A stretch of 64,000 nt of DNA, from assembly GCA_005281725.1 (NCBI GenBank), contig SSBO01000008.1:3702671-3766670 (forward strand), written 5' to 3'. Within the stretch, counting starts at the first letter, position 1; every line of letters starts with the position of its first letter. A program made the position numbers and the translations under genes. The notes under the pieces were generated by a model, which had not been told where the DNA came from, ran no database searches, and saw nothing but the letters and a program-made list of their open reading frames with translations. Source of the DNA: Wuchereria bancrofti (lineage: Eukaryota; Nematoda; Chromadorea; Rhabditida; Onchocercidae). Positions 13,385 through 27,420 of the stretch are shown piece after piece.

Positions 13385-15778
13385 ATGGAATTATTTATAT
13401 GGCCATCTGATTTTGGATTACCTTCCGTAGACTCTCGTTGTCTTCAATTTATGGTAATGAACTGTATATTTTATTAGAAATAGACTATTTAATCTGAAAT
13501 TTGAAAATTCAAATTCCAAATGAAAGTCTAAAAATTTCGAAATTTTTTTATTAGATGAAAAAAAAAATTGGAGAGAAATTAATAAGTTTGATAACATTAA
13601 CAGGCATGTGCCAAATTTTGTGCAGCACCGGTATTTGTGATTCCTGCTTGCTCACCATGGAAAAGTCATAATGGTAAGTTCAATTTTACTAAATTCAATT
13701 TCCTATTTGTTTTGAAAGAGATCCAGTTTAGTTTAAAGTTGACTCACAACCAATTGAAAATTATTTGTTATTGTAGGTGAATATCCAATGTTTATTGATC
13801 GAAGTAATATGGTCGAAAAAATTTATGATTTCGATAAGTTTGCTGACATTTTAAGAAGAAATGCCCAGGTGAGATGATGATATTTTCATTGCTTAATTTA
13901 AAAAAAAATAGCAGTATAAGGTATCTTTTTATTTTTTTTTTTTTTGAATTTAATATGTTAAGGCTTATATTTCACGTTCAACTATATTTTGCTATATATT
14001 CCAGCATAGAAGACAATGATACATTCTCTAGTAGTGCTTGAGCACAGATTTTCAAAATGTTTGGAAATCATATAAATTCATCCGTAGATAATGATTGCTG
14101 ATAAATAAACGATACATTATTGGCAAGAAATTAGAAACCGAAGGAGACATCAAAAATATGGACACAAATAGACATGCATACATATGCATTAGCAAACAAA
14201 CAAATAAATAAATATAAACAAACATATCCTTTCTGTTGGATATACCTGCGAAAAATAAATTTACCATAGGAATTGTTTAGATCGTTTGTGTATGTTAGCA
14301 GTATGAATGAATTGATAAAAATATAATTTATAAAAAAATCATTGTTATTTGAGGAAGTTGTGTTGGACAGCGAGCTGAGAACCAGTGAAAAATGCGAATT
14401 TGAAGCATATTCAAGTTTAATGCATCGAAATTTTTATCCTGCTGAGGTACAAACCACTGCATGTCTTAATATTTTTTTATTAATTTATTTAATTAATCTG
14501 AATTGATTTGATTGCTCGAAAATATTTTCTCGAAAATTTTTTGAGAAAATTCTATTTTAAAGTCAAACATCTATTTTTTGTGATGCACTTTAAAGTTTTT
14601 GAGTTTTTCTATCCATATTCAAACTTTCTATTTCAGTTGCAATTCCTTTGGCTTGATTCGTATAATTATTCGGCGATAACGCATCATTGGTATTCAAAAC
14701 AATTACCGTTTGGTTATAATTTATATTACTTGGAGAAACGTCGCAAGCGCGCTCAAGCTTACGTCTCAGCTTGCGGCCGAAGTGAAAAGCAAATTATTCA
14801 TGATGCCATAAATACGATCAATTTTTTAGAAGACAGACTTGCTAATAAGAAGTACTTCTATGGTGACAAGTACGTGGTATTGAAACTTTAACTTTTATGC
14901 TAATTATATATTTAAGTAAAAATATGTACACATTTTGGTCTTTATTTGAAGATATACTTTGTGCATTTGACATCATTGTTCATTTGCGTTTCTATTTTAG
15001 ACCAAGTTCTATTGATGCCTTAATTTTTGGATATTTGGCACCAATTCTAAAACTACCACTTCCATCAGATCGATTGCAGCAACACATAATGAGTTGTCCA
15101 AATGTTGTACGATTTATCGAATCTATTATAAGCATATACTTGCCTTTGAGCGAAACTCAAATAAGGCAGCAAGCTGCTCTAAAGGTTATCATTTTAGTGT
15201 TGTTTCTCATGAAATGATTTAGATATATGATTTCGCTTTCGCTTGAAAAAATGCTTTTTGTTTTTCAGGACAAATGGTATAGCCGACGACGTCGCGCACA
15301 AAAAGAAGCAGGACAAATGAATTTGCGACGGACAACATTGAAAGAGCAGCAAACATCAGTAAGTTTACAAGTGGTTAAGTAGCAAATATAGGAAAGAAAA
15401 AAGGAACAAAAGTATAACAATGATGATGAAAATCAGTTGATAGATTGTAGATTGTTTGTCTTGATCTATTCTTAATCATCTAGTAACTGTATATATCATT
15501 TAGAAAAGTTAAAAGTAAATTTTTAAATTATCAGATCTCTTGTATTCTTCAATGTTTCTTTTTTTTTTTTGACTAAAAGAAAAGGAGAGAAAAATCTATT
15601 CAATTAGATACATCAAATCATGAAAATATTACATTTTCATTACATTTTTCAGGGTCCAGTAGCTGAAACGATCTTCTTTGCTGTAGGCGCATTAACGATA
15701 TCGGTGTTATTTGCTGTGCATTGTGGTTTAGTAACATTTAGTGTGGCGGAGGAAGAACCGTCGTTCGAAATGCTTTGA
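13385..15778 (+). CDS. mtx-1: Metaxin-1, outer mitochondrial membrane import/SAM component
   Basis: Outer-membrane protein of the sorting and assembly machinery; in C. elegans MTX-1 also takes part in mitochondrial transport in neurons. Exons: 13385-13453, 13604-13673, 13777-13868, 14354-14446, 14637-14869, 15001-15184, 15269-15358, 15653-15778 (957 nt, 318 aa, in frame). The N-terminal metaxin/Tom37 thioredoxin-like part starts MELFIWPSDFGLPSVDS. The GST-C-like part contains LWLDSYNYSAITHHWYSKQL, FLEDRLANKKYFYGDKPSSI and DALIFGYLAPILKLPLPS, all close to the metaxin-1 pattern. A basic stretch (SRRRRAQ) precedes a single C-terminal membrane segment at about 282-305, then a short acidic end, as in tail-anchored metaxins. 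The acceptor of exon 4 (ATTTGAG) is unusual; other AGs upstream bring in stop codons. The next plus-strand gene starts 1.1 kb downstream. Confidence 0.94.
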
Positions 15779-16710
15779 AATTTTCGTTATTTTTTTGTTC
15801 ATAGAATTCATTTTTATTGGTGTAACATTTGGTTTAACGCAATAATGTTTCATATGAGTTAATAAGTGCTGTGTCTACTATAGATGATTGCTCTTATGTT
15901 TTGTGTTTTATAGAGTTTTTTTTTGATTATATATTTGTTATGAAACTAATGACTGACATATTATCCATTTGTATTTGCAAAGGTTTTAGTTCTTTCCCAT
16001 GTTTGTAGTACTTTCAAAATGATAAAAAATCGCATTGTATTCACAAAAAACAAATTGCTAACATTCTTACAAAAAAAAAAAAAAAAGGAATTTCATGAAG
16101 CTGATAAGCTACAATATCATGAAGTAATTTAACATTTCATGATTTTTGATTATTTAAAAAAAAAATTAAAAGAGTGAAAAATTATTTACAAGAAACTTGC
16201 AACCATTAATAAACTTCTTTTTTTTTGTTAAATAGAAAAAATGTTTATTTCGAAGAAAAAAGGCAAAAAGAAAAATTTAAACCAGTTTAACTTCTTTTTT
16301 TTATTTACTTTTTTATTTCTCCATTCCTTTAGTTAATTATAACGCTTTCAATGTTAAACACTTTACCAATTTGATATATGTAATTCATTTCACAATTAAC
16401 CAAAAAAAAAAAATAATAAATTGCTTTATGTAATTTAAGTACAACTATTGATTATACATTTTTAAATTATTTTCAAAAAGATTAAAATTAGTAATAATAG
16501 AAAAAGAAAAGAAATTAGTATAAGAATAGTACATTCTTTATTATATTATAATTATTAAAAATAATTATTATATTTCAATAATTTTCAAAATAAAAAAAGT
16601 CGTAACTAATGATTGAACATCATAAATTCGTTAATCAACAGGCAATTTAGTAGGCGTGGCAGGGTGATATTACAGAAATGATTGGTTTGTTAGTTTTATT
16701 CCATCCTTTT

Positions 16711-16741
16711 CATTCATTCATTCATTCATTCATTCATTCAT
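16711..16741. repeat. CATT tetranucleotide microsatellite
   Basis: Seven to eight uninterrupted CATT units about 175 bp upstream of the che-14 start codon. Confidence 0.95.
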
Positions 16742-16823
16742 CCTTCCAATCAACAACAATCATCTTTCAATCAATTCGTTCATCTATCGTTGCATCTAAT
16801 TTCTAATACAATTTTTGAATGAA

Positions 16824-16850
16824 TGCATGCAGCACGAATGCATGCATGCA
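16824..16850. promoter_or_regulatory. TGCATG cluster upstream of che-14
   Basis: Three TGCATG words at 16824, 16839 and 16843, two of them overlapping in a palindromic TGCATGCATGCA run. In RNA, UGCAUG is the target of Fox-1/ASD-1 splicing factors. Whether this stretch is transcribed, or acts in DNA, cannot be told from the sequence. Confidence 0.3.
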
Positions 16851-16914
16851 TTTTGCATTTCTCATCCTTTTTATATTAGCTAATAATTATTTTTAAAGAA
16901 AAGAAAAAGAAAAA

Positions 16915-19900
16915 ATGGTGAATAAAATTAACAATAATGGTATTTTGCATAATTTACTAGCTAATTATTCCATATTTTTATTCAATTATCCAGGAACTAT
17001 CCTAATTTTAATATCATTTCTAACTACTATTTTACCTATAACTGTATTATTCTTTAATCCATTACAAATTAATCAAAATCCTGAAACTGTAAGTTTTTCT
17101 TTCTTTTTTTTTTTTTTTTTGGTTGCTTTTATTTTATTTTCTTTAATTGTTTTTTAATTCTTTCTTTTTTTTTTCTCATATATAATTAATACAATTTTTA
17201 GGAAAAATATACTGTTTCTTTTTTATTCTCTAAAATTTATTTTTACCATTTTCAATTCTATTCATTAATATACTATATATTTAGTTTTAATTAAACAATC
17301 GTTATTTAAAGATTTATTAACTTTATTCATTTAAAATTACCTATAAAATGCTGATTTTAGATAACACTCATTAATTTAAAAATTAATTTGTTTAACGAAG
17401 AAAAAAAAAATAGGCTTATGTAAAATTTTGGAATTTTATTTTATGCTTGAAAAGAAATGAAAGAATTTGTTGATATCTGCTGTGAAATAATGATTGAAAA
17501 AAGAAATTCAAATTCCTGTTCTTATAGCAACAGAGAAAGAATGCTGCTTGAAAATGTTTGATGAAACAAATAATCTTAAAATAGCATCGCAACGATCAAA
17601 GTATTAGTGAATTTCAAATGTTTCCTTCCTTTAAAAATTTTAAGAACATGAAAAATTTTAAATAACACAAATTTTACTCATTTTAATTGCATTTAAAAAC
17701 TTTTCTTTGTTAAAATTTGACAAATTTTATTCATTTAATGCGGTCATCGATCATTGAACTTTATACGAACAATTCATTGATTAAAATAAGATCAAAGAAT
17801 GAATTTGTTACACAATTTAACCTAGATGCAAGATATCAAAATGTGATATTTGATAATACTGACTAATTGGTATTAAAGTTAGATTTGTGTTAAAAAATTT
17901 CTAACATTATCGCCTGAAAATTAAATTTATCGAAATAAATCTCTTAGATATTTATATAGCAAAAGTTTATATTTGCCCATATATACCTGAATATATTATT
18001 TGTCAAGAAAAGATGGGTAAAATATGTGTGTATCTATGATGGATTTATGATTGCGCCTATTTACTTCAACAAATTTTAAAAGATGTCATTGAAAAGTGAA
18101 ATTAAATCCACATATTGGACAGATGTTTGAATTTTATAACATTTCAATTGAAACGATGTATGAATATATAAAATAACCTTTTTATAATAAAAGTTTGCTG
18201 AGTGAATGCTCCATATATTATTTATTTACCTAATTTTCATGGCGAAAACGAAGTGGGAAGATAGAGAGAGAGAGAGAAGAGAGAGAGGGAGAGAGAAGAA
18301 AGAAGGGAATAAGAGAGAAGAAGTAAATAATGTTTAAATTTAATTTCACTGATAAGATCTTATCTTTCCTCAATGATTTTAATTATTTGAAATGATTTCA
18401 AAAAAAAGAAAATTAATTAATGACATAAATAAGTGTTTAAAATATGGTTCTTTCTCCTTTTTTTCTTGCCGCAATTTTTTTGTAAATATTTTATTATAGT
18501 TAAAATGTAAATATAATAGAATTTAAGAACAAAGCAGCAATTTAGAATTTCCCTGTGAATTCAAATTTTAAATATACTTATATATTGCAATACATTCAGA
18601 AGGTGGAATTGGCTAATATAAGCAATTTATTTTTGTTTATTTAATGCGCGGAATATTCCCGTGATATCCCGGAATTTTCTTAATATCAACTTTATTGGTT
18701 GCATTATTCATTTTATATGAGTTTTTTTCTTTTCCTTCTTTTCACTTTTTTAAGACCTTAGCTTAAAATTTCGTATTTAAAGAAAAAGAAAAATCGAAAC
18801 AGACATTTCAAATAGGGAAGAAAGCGATAAATAATTGTTGACGGATTGGCATATTATTCAAATTTTTGAAAATGAATGTGAAAAAGAGAACCCATTAATT
18901 TTTTTTATTTTTTAAAGATTAAACCTAAACAGGTATAAAAACGTCCTTCTTCATAATGTAATAAGGAAGGTCAATTGAAATGAAAAATACGTGAAAATAA
19001 AAAGTTCCAACGAAAATTAAATTTGAAAAATTCAACTTAAATAAACAAAAACAACAATTTGATACTGATATCAGTAATTACTAATATTACTCCTATATTT
19101 ATATTGAAAATCACTTTTTTAAATTCATATATGAAAAATTAGCCAAATCATGTTTAAAAATATTAAAGTATCATTTAAAAAGAAAAAAGGTCAATTTACA
19201 AATTAATCAGTCTTTCATTAGGAAAAAACATTTTTGAATTAGATTAATTAAATGAATTAAAAGATTTTCATTAAAAGATTTAGTATTAATTTCTAATATG
19301 AATATTCAATTAAAAATTATCAAAAAGATGTTAGCATTGTTTCTTTTTAGGGTTTCGATACACGTGATACGGAATATTCCGGGCAAAGATTAACGTGGGA
19401 AAAAATAGGATTAAATATGCAAATGGGTAATCGAATTGTCCTACCAAATGCGACAACAATAAGAAAAAATCGCTTGAAGCGTTCTTGGGCTGATGAATTA
19501 TTAAATACATTTGGTCAGGTGGCATGCTATGAGACAGCTATTCCAGCAAGTAACTTTTGTTTTCTTTCTTTTTTTTTTTAAAACTAAATTAAAATTATAT
19601 TTGTGGGATTGATTAGCATAGGAGAATTAAACTTTAGTTAAAATTAAAGCCAAAATAGTAAAAAATAATCAATAAGATAAATTACTGATAAGATAAGAGA
19701 CATTATTGCAATAGCAATTAATTAATAATTTCTATTGTTTATTTATTTATTTTTTTCAACTTGCTTAAAAGTTTCGGAATTGTCTTGCTGTAAAAAAGTA
19801 AACGGAAAAAAAAGCAAAAGGAAAAAACGAAAAATCATTTTAAATTTGTCATCAAGCAGAGAATATGCATATTTGTAATGATGTTTTTTTTTTTTTTTGA

Positions 19901-22900
19901 AAAAGAAAAACTTTTTAAAGTTTTAAGAATTTTTTTCTTCGAAGCTTTTAAATTAGAATGAAAAGACTATAATAGATAATATGTTAAACTAAGTAAATTA
20001 TACTGAATTTAATGCAAAAAAAGGAGAAGTTTTTGTAAATTTTTTGATAATTTTGCAATGTACTACTTTTAAATTGGATTAATTTTCAAAATTACAATTA
20101 AAATTACACTGTATATGTAGAAATTTCCGATTCCTCTCAGTATAATTTCTATCAATATCTTCTCAATTAACAATTAATCAAATTAGAAATGAAAATTTAA
20201 TCCATATTTAAGAAATTTTTCACAATAATATTTTGTAGTGGATCATTTAACACAATTCGTTGTGGAGGTAAACTCTTATGATGACCTATTTGACCTTGAC
20301 TACCTCAAAATGCTCTGTTCATTGCATACCTCACTCAACAATCAATTACAATTATTTGCTAATATAACACCGTACAGGTAAATTTCTATGTTTTTTTCTT
20401 TCTTTTTTTTTTTTAAAAAAAAAATATAATCAAATTAAATTAATTTTTTTTTTCTGCATGAAAAATTATTCCACATCAATTCAATAATTATTCATTTGAG
20501 AGAAGATAGATGGTAAGAGAAAATAAAAGCGAAAAAAGAGAAAGCCAAATATTGAAATATAATTTTCATATATAAAATTATTTTTGGAAACGATGAAAAA
20601 AAAAATGTAGGAGAGGAAGAGAGAGAAAGAAGAGAGGCAAAGAAAAAGAAAGGAATTCTGTACTTTATAAAAGTTTTTTATCAAAAAAAAAAACCGGAAT
20701 TTGATATGCATAAAGTGATGAAAACATGTTCTGATTATTTATCAATTCATGAAAATGTTAACTTTTGCAATGCGAAAGGCAGTGAAAAGATAAAACTAAT
20801 AAAAGAAATCCCTTGTTATTAGTTTTACATTTATGGCAAGGTAACCGGTAATAGGATTGAATCGATTTTATCCGATTCAGTTCATTTTAAATTTTAAAAT
20901 TACCAGTTATTATCTTTATTTACACTACCATTTATTCAGATTGAAAATATTTCAAAGGCACAATGATTGCATTTTGATAAAAATTCTCCTCTCTTCAATT
21001 TTTCCTATTGCAATAATGATAGAATTAATGAAATTTACAAAAATTATTGCATTTTTCTATAATACTATGAGCATATTGTTTCATCGAAGAAAATATTATT
21101 AAAATATGGGATCAAAGATCATTCAAGATAATAAGTTTAAAATTATAGGGAGAGCTCATTCCAAATGCATTAAGAAGAAATTATTTATCATTATTATTAC
21201 TTTTTTTTTTTTTAGAATTTCTGTATTGCAAATTTTTGAGTGAAATTGCGTTTATATAATATACTAAAATCATAAAAGTGGAAAGCTTTTCCATTTATTT
21301 CCAAAAATTTTTGAACTAAAAAAAAATCCATTAGTTTGTTTCTCCTCTTTTTTTTCCAACAAAATTTTAGATTTCTAGGTTATTGGGATGATAAATTTAC
21401 TCAATTTTCTAGATAAAGAAATAAAGAAGAGATAGATAGGTATGTTCAAAGAAAATCAAAAAGAAATGCACACAATTTCTCTTGGCAATTTATCATAGGT
21501 GTTTTTATCCGGAATTAATTGGAAAATTTTTTTGTGTGTCATTAAAAATTAAATGTTTAATTTTCATAATTTCCATTAAATTCTGAACTTTTTCGAAGGA
21601 AATGTGCATGCAACAATTTGATAAACATAAGGAAATTTAAAAACTTAAATATTATTTAAAAACCTAAATCCAAAAGTTAATTGCAATTAAATAGAAAATG
21701 CGACATTTTACTGAGAATAGTAAAAGAATTCTGTAGCTTTCCAATTATTTATATTATTCAAATTATTCACACAAATAAATGACAAACTATTAAATTTGAC
21801 ATCGATAAGTCATTCAACTATTAAAAGTATAACTTATATTAGGATGATAATTAAATGCATACAGTATAGCAAATATTTCAGACTACTATTTTAGGATATA
21901 CAGTTTAAATCTTGATCCAAATGTCAGAGGTCAATGAGATTTCCTTTGCAAAAGACAAACACAAGAGTAAAAGTTAGAAATAAGTAAAAGTTAGGATTAG
22001 TTAAAATTTTATCACTAATATTGCATACGATTACAATGGGCAATAGATTATTCTGATGCCTTATTAGTTAACAGTCTTTAACTGTTTTTTCTTACTACTG
22101 ATATTCATTATCACTAGAATTATCATTATCAGAAGATTACTGTTATAAAAGTAAGTAAACGCAAAATGATAAAATTTTTGACTTCAAGAATTTTAACATT
22201 GTCTCACTTAAGCCTGTTTTCTAGAACTTTTGAACCCGTTTTTTCTGGAATTAATGGGAAGAAAAAAAATAGATCAAAAGGATAAGAGATTGGGATAAAA
22301 AAATGAAGATAAAAGAAAAGCATTTGCCTTTTAGAAGTTTGAGTATTTATTTTTGAAATTCTGAAGTTAAATAGACCAAAGGTTAACATTTTCCTCTTAT
22401 AATCATCATAAATTAATGATGAATAGCTCAAATTAAAATCTCGAATTTTCACTACTATAATTTAATTTTTAGCTATTGAGATAGTAAGATCTCTTTCGAT
22501 ACTTATAGTAATAATAATTATTATTATCAATTATCATTTTGCATATTTATCATTACTTGATCACCCTTTATCATCTACAAATGTATTACATAATGCATTG
22601 AATTTAGATTTTAATTTACAATTAACATATTTATCTTTTATGATTAATGAAAAGTTGGTAAAAACGATTAATTCTTTTTGTAAATAAGAATTAACGAAAA
22701 TAATTGATGAAAATGATTAAATATATATACTTATCTCTTTTATGATTAATGAGAAGTAATGATAATGCTTTCGTGATTAATAAAAATTAACACATTTATC
22801 TTTTATGATTAATGAAAAATTATGAATTAAACTAAAAAATCATTCCAAATTTAATTTATAATAAATTTTATACCTTAATTTTTAGAAATATATGGAGTTT

Positions 22901-25900
22901 ACCAAACTATTTATCATGCTTCTCACCCAATTTTCTAACAAATTGTTCATTTCTTGCTGAAAATGATGTAGAATTTGCTCGTGATATCATTGATTATTGT
23001 CAATCATATCGTCGTGAAATTATCAATTGTCGTCGAAATTGCTATTTGGATTGTTCGCCATGTTTTAATGTTCCAACAAATTGCTCCACTCAAATGATTT
23101 TTGATTTATTTTATCGAATTTTACCAAAAAATTTGAACACAAAACCAATTTATATCAATGGTTTTTTGCCAATTTTTACATCAGCTGGTTATCGATCACA
23201 AGGTTTTCATGAAGGAACCATACAATATTATTTAAATTTACAAGAAGCATTCAAAAATTTCTCCATGAAACATGAAAAATTTATTTTAAAAGGTAAAATT
23301 TATCATATTATAAAATAATTTTAATAAATTATATCTTTGAATTATCAATGAATATTACTTATTATATTTTATGTTAGATGCCTATTTTTCTTTTAATTTT
23401 TATTGTTTAATTGTATTTTTAATTTACAGTTAAAATAGAAAGCTATTAAATGAATTATTTATAACAAATTAAAAAAAAAAAATTTCATGATCGATAAATT
23501 ACATAATATATTCCAATTTTTCATATGTTCAAAAAGTTTATTAATTTGCAAAAAATTATAGCATTAAAAAAAGTTTAATTCCTTTTATAATTACTAAATA
23601 ATTTTATATTAATGGTTTAAAAAGAAAAAATTGAACATATAATATTTTTTTTATATCATTTATTTATATATTGATATCATTCATGTATTTATATATTTAT
23701 CATATCACTTATAGTATCATCTATTTATTTTTAATATTATTTATGTATTTATATACTGATATCATTTATGATAACATTTGTTTATTTTTTTTTTTGATAT
23801 TTATTTATTCTTAATATCATTTATGTATTTATATATTTATATCATTTATTTATTTATATATTTATGATATCACTTATAGTATCATCTATTTATTTTTAAT
23901 ATTATTTATGTATTTATATACTGATATCATTTATGATAACATTTGTTTATTTTTTTTTTTGATATTTATTTATTCTTAATATAATTTATGTATTTATATA
24001 TTGATATCATTTGTGTATTTATATATTGATATCATTTATGATAACATTTATTTCTTTGATATCATTTATTTATTTATTTTTAATATCATTAATGTATTGG
24101 TATCATTTGTGATATGATTAATTTCAGGATTATCAATGGATATCAAGCGTGACCTTCTGTACGACGGTGCCAAACGTGACTCTCTCCTCGCTTGCGGTGC
24201 TGCATTTTCTGTTTTTCTAATCGTTTTTCTATATTCATTAAATATTTTCTATTGTATTATGGTTGCTTTTGTGCTATTTGCATCAGTTCTAAGTGCTTTA
24301 GCAATATATTCTCTATTTACGGTGAATTTTCCACTTCTAAATTTGGTCATATTTGTCCTTTTGCTAGCAATTGGATCAGATGATGCATTTGTCTTATTAA
24401 ATTCATTTCCAATTGATGTGACATCACAAAATATTCATCAATGTCTGTCACATACAGCTAATGCTATGCTATTAACTTCCTCATCAACAGCTGTACCATT
24501 TTTTACAAATATTCTTAGCAGTGTTGTTGTCTTCCGGTTAGTATTTCCTTTTTTAAATTTCTTTTAATAATTTTACTTTCAAATATTATTAATTTTTTTT
24601 TGCTACATTCAAATATTATTCTTTAAACGTAACAAGAATTTATTATTATTATCAAATGATTTTATTATCAAATAAAAAACACACACACACATTTATTATT
24701 AAATGAAAAAGGAAAAACAGAAAAATTTTTTTTTTTTAAACAACCATCTCAAATTTATTTGATTTAAAAATGATAAAATTTTAAGAAAAAAGAAAAAAAT
24801 AAATTAAATAAATGGTTTTTTTTTTTCAACAATTTAATTTGTATATTTTAAAAATATTTCATTATAATTATATGAAATATTTTACCATTAAATATTTTTT
24901 GTTCAGATAATAATAATAATAATTTGTCGTTTTTTCTTTTCTTTTTTTGAATTAAAATTTACACATTATTTTATTTATTTTAATTTTTAAATTGATTGAT
25001 TGATTTATTTATTTGTTTCGTTTTTTTTTTTTACAGATGTTTTGGATTATTTGCTGGTATTACATTAATATTCAACTATTTGCTAGAAATATCACTTCTA
25101 CCAGCAATGCTTATATTCCAGGATCGTTACATACAACGTTCCATTACGTGGCGTATATTTTCTAAATTTAATTATTTAATGCGTGATTTACTACCATTTG
25201 TTATCATTACGGGTCGTTATATTTGGATCTCATCTTTAGCTGCTATTGTTATTACTATGACTTATTTAACCTATAATAATCTACAATTTCCACCATATAA
25301 TCCATTACAACTTTTTGTTGATTCAAATGAACATGAATGGTACGATAATAATGCTGAAAAAAATTTCGAATTTATTGCTAATAAGCTTCAAATTCCTATT
25401 GCTATTCGATTAATTTGGGGTTTAACACCACGTATTTCACAAAATATTTTTCAACCTGATAAATTAACACCTGTGCAGCATGATTATAGATTTTCATTAC
25501 GAAATACAACTGATATACAGCAATTAGCATTCAAATTACGTAGCTATAGAGAATTAAACTTTATCAATCATCAAAGTCAATATTGGCCAGAAAGGTAAAA
25601 ATGATTTTTTTTTTTTCTTTTTTTTGTAAATATAAAATAAAAATTGACACAATGATTTGTAAAATATAAATGTTTATTTTGGAATAAAAAAAAATTTTTT
25701 TTCAAATTTTTAATTTAAAATAATTTTTTAGATATTATATATTTCAGATATTTAATTTGGAGTCGTAATTTTACCTGTGAACCAACTCAAATATGTTGTA
25801 ATTTTGCTGATTCAAATTTTCACGAAAATTTAACAGATTATTGCATTCGATTATCAACAGCTTATCTTTATACACAATATAATGATACACCAATATATGA

Positions 25901-27234
25901 TAATGATACTTTTAATTTAATTGGTTATACTGCAATGTTACCAACTAAACTCAAATATTCACATCGATTCAAGAATTTATCACATAGTTTTGATCTATTA
26001 AAACATTCATTTAGTAATATGAGTTATGGTAAGTTTAAATAAATCTTACTTTTTATCGATACATATAATAATTCAATATTTTAAAATTATTGAAAAACTT
26101 TTTTTTTTTGTCGTTGTTATTGCTAAAATTAAGAATCTGTTAAAAAATAAAATGAAATGGAGAAGTTTTTTTTTTGTTATGATTTTATAAAAGACTAATT
26201 AATTGATTAGTATGCTGGTCAATATGAAGGATTTTACAGGTATGCAAATCTAATAACAATTTAAATATTTCACTTCAATTATACTTAATAATACCTTTCT
26301 CTATAATAATATTTAATGAGTAAATCATTTATAGGTGGATGGTATACCACAGAATGGACATTAATTTGTGTATGGTTTGATTTACTAAATTCAATAATTA
26401 CCGATTGTCGTCAATCTTTATTGTTGTCATTTACGGTTGTAGCAATCTTTGCATTTTTTCATTTACGACTTAAATCGCTAATTGCATTAATTACAATTTG
26501 TTGTATTGTCATTGTAACGGTTGGTTGTGTGACAACATTAGGTTGGGTGATTGGTGTCCTCGAGGCAATTATTTTGGTACTTGTAGTTGGCTTATCATTT
26601 GATTTTACCTTACATTATGGTGCTTCTGTACCGGAAACCGGTTGCGGTAAGCATCGGATTTGGTTTGCAGCTCGTAAATCAGTAATACCGGTCAGTTTAT
26701 CTGCTCTATCATCGTTTGCTGCTGGTAGTTCAATGTTAATCGCCGAAACACATGCATTTCATCAAGTATAAATTTTTTTCTTTCTTTTTTTCATTCTTAT
26801 GTCAAATTTATTAAAATCAAATTAAAAATAATCTATTAAATTTGATTCTATTTTTAAGTTAAAAGTTAAATTTGTTAATAAAGAACGAAGTAATGAAGAA
26901 ATTATAAAAGTTAATTTGTTGCTACAAATTCAGGAAAATGTATACTTCCTGAAAAAAAAAAAATTTCCAAAAATGCAAAAAATACTTGTGGTTAAGTTTA
27001 AAGTAAAACTTTAAAATGGTATTAAAATAAAATATAAACATAAAAAGTATTTGAATATTTCAGGTTGGTGTATTTTTGATAACATTAGCTAGTGTTAGTT
27101 GGCTTTTTGCTACATTCTTCTTTCTTCCGCTTCTATCTATCACGTTACAATCAAACGTGAACTGTACGTTATGTCAAGAAGATTCTACGGTGCAAATTAA
27201 TTTACCGATGAAAGAAAAATCAACTTTGATGTAG
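16915..27234 (+). CDS. che-14: Dispatched-family RND transporter (CHE-14-like)
   Basis: Multipass sterol-sensing-domain protein of the Patched/Dispatched family. Dispatched releases lipid-modified Hedgehog; nematode CHE-14 acts in apical secretion in epidermal and sensory support cells. Exons: 16915-17088, 19351-19549, 20239-20377, 22886-23292, 24128-24536, 25037-25594, 25748-26028, 26335-26765, 27064-27234 (2,769 nt, 922 aa, in frame). TM1 is about residues 27-48, then a Dispatched-like GFDTRDTEYSGQRLTWEKIG. The first extracellular loop is Cys-rich. The sterol-sensing-type helices contain the GSDDAF motif with Asp 391-392, followed by RCFGLFAGITLIFNY. The second helix set has GLSFDFTLHYG with Asp 812, the strongest Dispatched signature. 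The end is short, with no long cytoplasmic tail. Introns 1 and 3 exceed 2 kb. A Patched-related protein is less likely because GLSFDFTLHYG and GFDTRDT fit Dispatched better. Confidence 0.93.
18261..18322. repeat. GA-rich microsatellite in che-14 intron 1
   Basis: Interrupted GA repeats continuing as GAAGAAAGAAGGG-type purine sequence. The rest of this 2.3-kb intron (17089-19350) shows no further gene. Confidence 0.9.
22620..22830. repeat. Degenerate repeat in che-14 intron 3
   Basis: The words TTTATCTTTTATGATTAATG and close variants occur three times, near 22631, 22731 and 22797. The remaining 2.5-kb intron (20378-22885) is AT-rich with no exon that I can support. Confidence 0.7.
23640..24115. 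repeat. 165-bp period minisatellite in che-14 intron 4
   Basis: A TATTTAT/ATATCATTTATG-rich array. A block starting near 23702 (TATCACTTATAGTATCATCT) returns 165 bp later near 23867 with few changes, followed by shorter partial copies up to the acceptor region. It fills most of the intron. Confidence 0.85.
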
Positions 27235-27420
27235 CATAACTTTTAGTTATTTACAAAATTAAAAGTAAAAATTTGCAACGTTGAAATTGTAAAAAAATAT
27301 CAGTTTGTAAATGTATCAATTACGATAATATTTTAAAACTTTCTGAAATTTTTTTTTTTTAAAAAAAAGGAAATATTAATTATATTTGTGAAATATATTC
27401 CATTTAATACTAATACAATG

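Larger units (their letters stand above)
15779..16914. other. Intergenic region, mtx-1 to che-14
   Basis: It holds the mtx-1 3' UTR and the che-14 upstream region. An AATAAA lies near 16209. Close to che-14 are a GGCGTGGC word at 16653-16660, which stands out in this AT-rich sequence, a CATT microsatellite, and a cluster of overlapping TGCATG words. A possible acceptor, TTTTATATTAG, ends near 16879, about 35 nt before the che-14 ATG. Confidence 0.5.

Noticed and set aside
14052..14267. Minus-strand 72-codon frame in mtx-1 intron 3
   Set aside because: Antisense within an intron, composed of Phe/Leu/Tyr-rich low-complexity sequence; no family resemblance.
23640..24115. CRISPR-like array
   Set aside because: Irregular AT-rich satellite inside an intron of a eukaryotic gene, without uniform repeats or unique spacers.
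13385..27234. mtx-1 and che-14 as an operon
   Set aside because: The 1.1-kb gap is longer than usual for a worm operon, and che-14 has its own promoter-like sequence; operon structure is possible but not supported here.
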